A stretch of DNA of 8,241 bases from Lachnospiraceae bacterium (GTDB taxonomy: Bacteria; Bacillota; Clostridia; Lachnospirales; Lachnospiraceae), in assembly GCA_014804225.1 (NCBI GenBank), contig JAAVAF010000069.1:18694-26934 (forward strand), in the 5' to 3' direction. A program made the position numbers and the translations under genes. This document shows positions 6,701 to 8,241 of the stretch, in pieces. Position 1 is the stretch's first letter, and each line of letters opens with the position of its first letter. The notes below the pieces were generated by a model, which was not told the DNA's origin, made no database searches, and saw only the letters and a program-made list of their open reading frames with translations.

Positions 6701-8241
6701 GATGGAACGCTTACCGTTGAAAATTTAAAGGCAGGTTTACATAACATAACAAAAAATGACAGTATGAACGTGTACTATATATCGGTATCAAACGGAGCAT
6801 CGGAAGAAGTATACTATACACTTTCGTTTGAGTACAATTATGACGACTCTCCGGATGCAAAAACGGTAGAAGTTATTGAAGGAAAATCATATGCATCAAT
6901 GTCAGCAATGGTACCAGCATCCTTTACAAGAACAGGTCATACACTTAGTGGACTGTATACAGATGCAGATTGCACACAGGAAGTTACATATCCATATGTA
7001 GTAAATGCCAATGCAACACTTTATGCTGATTGGGAAGAAAGTGGTGATGATGAAGTTACCTATTCTTTGATATTCAACTCAAATGGCGGTTCAGCAGTTA
7101 CAACAGTCAGAATAGCATCATCTCAAATATATGAGATTACACAAAAGCCAACGAGAGCGGGATATGCTTTTGCAGGGTGGTATGATGCACTTGAAGGTGG
7201 TAAGTTAGTTGATAAAATCGATGGATCTCAATTAACAGGAAATATAACGGTATATGCACACTGGAATGAGTTGGAACAGGTGAAACTGAGCCTTGATTGT
7301 ACAAAGCTTACTGTCGGTGATATTACGGAAAAAACAGATCTGAATGGAAGTGGATTTATTGCACATGCACTTTCAGGTGGTGGAGGCTCTAAAGAAGATA
7401 GTCCGAAATACTATATGACAGTTAAGGAGAACGGCGGCGGACTGTATACCAATGGTTTACGTTTAACGGATACAAGTATACAGGGTAATGAAGATGGACT
7501 GTTGAAAACGATAGAGTTTACAACAGAAGGCTCTGGTACATTATCTGTAGAGATGGGATTATCAGGGTCACCAGCAGATAACGGAAGCTACAAGCTTGTT
7601 CTTGCAAAGAAATCAGCAAATGGTTCTGTGGAGAAAGTTAGTGAATCTGCAATTACAACGGGCACAACAAAGACTACAAAAGAATTTGATATTGACGAGG
7701 CAGGAACCTATTATTTATATGCAGAAGGTGATAAGGGTGTTGTTTACTACAACCTGAAAGTTACAGAGCAGGTATATACGATTATCTGGCAGGTAGGAAA
7801 CGGAACGGCAGCGGAAGGCTCAAACCTTGAGAGCAAAACTGCGAGAAAGGGAGAGGAAATCGAAATCCCTTCTGACTGCACACCGGCATCAGGATATATA
7901 TTCAAGGGGTGGTCGGTAGATGATGGTACAACATTGCTGAAAAAACCGGCTGTTTATAAGGTAAGCGAAGATGATGCAACAGGCGGAAGCATAATTATTG
8001 CAGCAGTTTATGAGGCGATGAGTTATACGCTTAAATATGATAAGAACGGCGGTACTCTTCCATCAGGAATGCAAAGTGAAGTCACAGTTAAGACAGGTCA
8101 ACGCATAACACTTGGAAACTGTACACCGGCAGCAGGTAATCAGTTTGTTGGTTGGACACTTGGTGATTCTGAAGAAATCGTTGTGTCGCCTTATATTGTA
8201 AATTTTGCTGATGCGGATGAGAGTATGACAATTACGCTTAA
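3602..8241 (+). CDS. Secreted multimodular pectate lyase (PL1) with InlB B-repeats, 3' end outside window
   Basis: One frame stays open for 1546 codons to the last base; the TAA that ends the window is out of frame. The product is a secreted pectate lyase-like enzyme expected to cleave homogalacturonan by Ca-dependent beta-elimination. Module order: signal peptide 1-38, acidic spacer 39-186, beta-type leader 187-287, PL1 domain 288-711, beta module 727-840, Cys/GHSYG module 841-928, Gly/Ser linker 929-950, beta module 951-1063, two B-repeats 1070-1223, beta module 1226-1388, two further B-repeats from 1391. PL1 evidence is DGSVDF (D532 and D536, Ca-site spacing), YHHN at 572-575, RGPLTR at 583-588 (R583 probably catalytic) and HMYNN. 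The start is uncertain: AAGGA ends only 2 bases before ATG 3602, while Met5 (ATG 3614) gives a longer spacing and an equally good signal peptide. Anchor or dockerin signals would lie beyond the window. Substrate and localisation are inferred. Confidence 0.88.
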   Translation, partial: MNFKMKKVKSMSKKLIAILLSAAMTFTPMVQSMPVYAAEVETQSETENLGTMPEADELEDAVSDDVSDDGDAEEAAGEEQAPDDADADDAAKDDVVSDDNSKDDAVSDDDSKDDEKDADTGKVEENTEEKTETKTEAKEDTESKEAVSDPVYEEVMEEESESASGSEEESESESEEMSLEEVRAAASVSGVTAADIKVGGWNESIYAEIAKVKGKDNMSAITEVSWTGEATGALTTEDLQYLVRPGEDGGARIDIPGLKAGTYDLKIKVNGSGEFTKTGITVYAYDRSGFAHFDANAKDGIYQDGVGAYNNDGTLKDKAVVLYVTDENKNDVTLTVGNITVKGIGNILNSVGQDAGGGKASNGGKANTNQGVIKELAKAGKPLVIRFIGTVSDSGLYEKGKFSAASECKITGLTTYSSTDNGGTVGDNGHMARIQSGKDITIEGIGYDAVIDGWGFHYIAQTSDPNLGKSFEVRNLTFINTPEDAIGMEGQQASKKADSDLTASVERCWIHNNEFYCPEITSPAESDKSEGDGSVDFKRGQYFTCSYNYFDSCHKTNLVGSADYSLQFNLTYHHNYWYMCKARGPLTRRANVHMYNNVWDMQTDYAQNTRADAYIYSEYNIFYACKSPQAVEAGAIKSYNDSIASIIQNKGSLGTVVEDKSEYVPNNCQFSARNIKYDKFDTEPSQSYIPSKDYELQTDFADLRKVIASQTGVQKQNPERPEEITSNRYSVVERAASGKINKFDSLPQTLTPGKISKSVYAFEVGAAFDLEVEYSSGSKAIAGVLVNEAGENLLTGSGSAVDLPAGKYMIQAEAFQPGDPKKGTVAVFKDMTIENLKITQHDPNAHFHKYKLDSSESINATCTEAGKNVYICEGTGDCEEKTKEETVPALGHSYGAWKVVTEATEDAEGLKRRECVRCDASEEAEIPKGTSGTGSGSGDNDVSGGGSTAAGDYELYFTGGASNGDTDFFTVSGSYAKNKGNVTVNGVTYTDCLKIESKTNISFSCNDGATLFMAFDGASKKVKIDGTAYTTGSDGTLTVENLKAGLHNITKNDSMNVYYISVSNGASEEVYYTLSFEYNYDDSPDAKTVEVIEGKSYASMSAMVPASFTRTGHTLSGLYTDADCTQEVTYPYVVNANATLYADWEESGDDEVTYSLIFNSNGGSAVTTVRIASSQIYEITQKPTRAGYAFAGWYDALEGGKLVDKIDGSQLTGNITVYAHWNELEQVKLSLDCTKLTVGDITEKTDLNGSGFIAHALSGGGGSKEDSPKYYMTVKENGGGLYTNGLRLTDTSIQGNEDGLLKTIEFTTEGSGTLSVEMGLSGSPADNGSYKLVLAKKSANGSVEKVSESAITTGTTKTTKEFDIDEAGTYYLYAEGDKGVVYYNLKVTEQVYTIIWQVGNGTAAEGSNLESKTARKGEEIEIPSDCTPASGYIFKGWSVDDGTTLLKKPAVYKVSEDDATGGSIIIAAVYEAMSYTLKYDKNGGTLPSGMQSEVTVKTGQRITLGNCTPAAGNQFVGWTLGDSEEIVVSPYIVNFADADESMTITL
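3716..4159 (+). other. Acidic low-complexity spacer (residues 39-186)
   Basis: About 148 residues between the signal peptide and the folded part are dominated by Asp, Glu, Ser, Ala and Lys, with blocks such as SDDVSDDGDAEEAAGEEQ and SESASGSEEESESESEE. No fold is expected. The segment should be strongly negative and may act as a flexible spacer at the N-terminus of the mature enzyme, or bind Ca. It contains the 30-bp tandem repeat. Function is not known. Confidence 0.7.
3875..3946 (+). repeat. 30-bp in-frame tandem repeat, 2.4 copies
   Basis: Units 3875-3904 and 3905-3934 match at 28 of 30 bases and encode KDDVVSDDNS and KDDAVSDDDS. A third unit starts at 3935 with AAGGATGATG and then diverges. 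Because the unit is a multiple of three, copy-number change by slippage would keep the reading frame. Confidence 0.85.
4160..4462 (+). other. Beta-type leader region before the PL1 domain (residues 187-287)
   Basis: The segment starts at ASVSGVTAADIKVGGWNESI and contains alternating strand-like stretches, including ITEVSWTG, GARIDIPGLKAGTYDLKIKV and GITVYAYDR. GLKAGTYDLKIKV resembles the last strands of small Ig/Fn3-like beta-sandwiches. Comparable leaders occur in large lachnospiral pectate lyases. No family name is claimed. A role in positioning the catalytic domain is inferred. Confidence 0.5.
4463..5734 (+). other. Pectate lyase family 1 catalytic domain (residues 288-711)
   Basis: The domain begins SGFAHFDANAKDG and includes GKPLVIRFIGTVSD, KDITIEGIGYDAVIDGWG (438-455), SFEVRNLTFINTPEDAIGMEG (470-490), CWIHNNEF (508-515), DGSVDF (532-537), YNYFDSCHKTNLVGSADY (547-564), YHHNYW (572-577), RGPLTRR (583-589) and HMYNNVW (593-599). 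This order matches the parallel beta-helix PL1 (Amb_all) signature, including the Asp pair for Ca and the R-x-P-x-x-R active-site loop. About eight Cys residues (408, 508, 517, 545, 553, 580, 625, 668) occur in the domain, more than expected for an exported enzyme of an anaerobe. Confidence 0.85.
5780..6121 (+). other. Beta-rich module after the catalytic domain (residues 727-840)
   Basis: Stretches such as YAFEVGAAFDLEVEYSSG, AGVLVNEAG, VDLPAGKYMIQAEAF and MTIENLKITQ have the alternating pattern of a beta-sandwich. The LPAGKYMIQAEA...NLKI ending resembles the ends of the two later beta modules (KAGLHNITK...YYISV and EAGTYYLYAEG...YYNLKV). A carbohydrate-binding role is possible but not shown. 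Confidence 0.4.
6122..6385 (+). other. Cys-containing GHSYG-type module (residues 841-928)
   Basis: TCTEAGKNVYICEG (861-874), LGHSYGAWKVV (890-900) and RRECVRCDASEEAEIP (912-927) follow the pattern T-C-T-x-x-G...C, GHSYGxW, C-x-x-C, E-x-P. This pattern recurs in cell-surface proteins of Lachnospiraceae and other Clostridia, often in several tandem copies. Here there is one full copy plus a partial one. Its function is unknown. The C-x-x-C spacing (915-918) could bind metal or form a disulfide. Confidence 0.5.
6452..6790 (+). other. Pectinase-associated beta module, possible carbohydrate-binding domain (residues 951-1063)
   Basis: The module follows a Gly/Ser linker (929-950). It contains FFTVSGSYAKNKGNVTVNG, YTDCLKIESKTNISFS, ATLFMAFDG, KVKIDGTAYTT and LKAGLHNITKND. 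The order F-x-V-x-G...LK-x-ES-x-T-x-I-x-F...A-G-x-H-x-I-x-K is familiar from non-catalytic tails of bacterial pectate lyases. Ligand binding is inferred from context only. Confidence 0.5.
6809..7039 (+). repeat. InlB B-repeat-like (Flg_new type) unit 1
   Basis: Residues 1070-1146 run from YYTLSFEYNYD through FTRTGHTLSGLYTDADC to ATLYADWEE. This is a diverged unit: the usual NGG is missing and GLY replaces GWY. The family forms a beta-grasp-like fold in bacterial surface and secreted proteins. Confidence 0.6.
7055..7270 (+). repeat. InlB B-repeat (Flg_new type) unit 2
   Basis: Residues 1152-1223 show the classic signature: SLIFNSNGGSAV, then KPTRAGYAFAGWYDALEGG, ending ITVYAHWNE. This is the best-matching of the four units. 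Confidence 0.8.
7277..7765 (+). other. Second beta module in the tail (residues 1226-1388)
   Basis: Runs LSLDCTKLTVGDIT, FIAHALSGGGGS, YYMTVKENGGGLYTNGLRL, KTIEFTTEGSGTLSVEM, YKLVLAK, EFDIDEAGTYYLYAEGD and VYYNLKVTE. The ending resembles the close of the module at 951-1063. This looks like a carbohydrate-binding or other beta-sandwich module set between the two B-repeat pairs. The family is not recognised with certainty. Confidence 0.45.
7772..8014 (+). repeat. InlB B-repeat-like (Flg_new type) unit 3
   Basis: Residues 1391-1471 contain YTIIWQVGNGTAAEG, then CTPASGYIFKGWSVDDG and IIIAAVYE. The GY-x-F-x-GW core and the closing A-x-Y fit the family. Confidence 0.65.
8021..8241 (+). repeat. InlB B-repeat-like (Flg_new type) unit 4, cut by the window end
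   Basis: Residues 1474-1546 contain SYTLKYDKNGGTLPSG and CTPAAGNQFVGWTLGD, then ADESMTITL at the window edge. The unit is nearly complete. Confidence 0.65.

Noticed and set aside
5282..6747. Minus-strand ORFs of 73-87 codons over the lyase gene
   Set aside because: They lie inside a continuous coding frame with clear PL1 motifs and lack start signals.
8239..8241. TAA at the very end as the stop of the lyase gene
   Set aside because: The last complete codon is CTT at 8237-8239, so the TAA is out of frame and the gene continues.
3602..8241. Dockerin, SLH or LPXTG anchor in the lyase
   Set aside because: None was seen in the 1546 visible residues. The C-terminus is outside the window, so absence cannot be concluded.

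Overview
The window reads as chromosomal DNA from an anaerobic Firmicute, most likely a pectin-degrading gut or rumen member of the Lachnospiraceae. This rests on three things: the gene order infB-rbfA-nrnA-truB-ribF, Shine-Dalgarno-led genes with moderate GC and frequent third-position G, and a very large secreted pectate lyase whose module style (InlB-type B-repeats, a Cys-rich GHSYG module, a long acidic spacer) is typical of that family. The genus assignment is inference. All genes lie on the + strand.

Bases 1-3535 are the distal half of the conserved nusA-infB operon. They hold the last 48 codons of initiation factor IF-2, the ribosome maturation factor RbfA, a DHH/DHHA1 phosphoesterase (NrnA type), the tRNA pseudouridine-55 synthase TruB, and the bifunctional riboflavin kinase/FAD synthetase RibF. 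Gaps between these genes are 24-86 bases and no intrinsic terminator is visible. Together the genes serve translation initiation, 30S maturation, turnover of short RNA or cyclic dinucleotides, tRNA modification and flavin cofactor supply. The 86-base nrnA-truB gap carries a perfect 7+7 palindrome, TTGTGAA-N4-TTCACAA. It matches the operator of the NADH-sensing repressor Rex and also fits a Crp/Fnr-type site. This is the most interesting regulatory signal in the window.

Bases 3536-3601 are a 66-base junction with an imperfect stem-loop and no convincing terminator or promoter.

Bases 3602-8241 are one uninterrupted reading frame of 1546 codons that runs off the window. It encodes an exported multimodular polysaccharide lyase family 1 (pectate lyase-like) protein. 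In order it contains a Sec signal peptide, an approximately 148-residue acidic low-complexity segment with a 30-bp tandem repeat, a beta-type leader region, the PL1 parallel beta-helix catalytic domain, a beta-rich module, a Cys-containing GHSYG-type module, a Gly/Ser linker, and then beta modules alternating with pairs of InlB B-repeats (Flg_new type). Its C-terminal end, and so its anchoring mode, lies outside the window. Synonymous codon choice drifts along the gene, from GCG/ACG-rich at the 5' end to GCA/ACA-rich in the tail, which would fit modular assembly.

I found no RNA genes, CRISPR arrays or insertion sequences.
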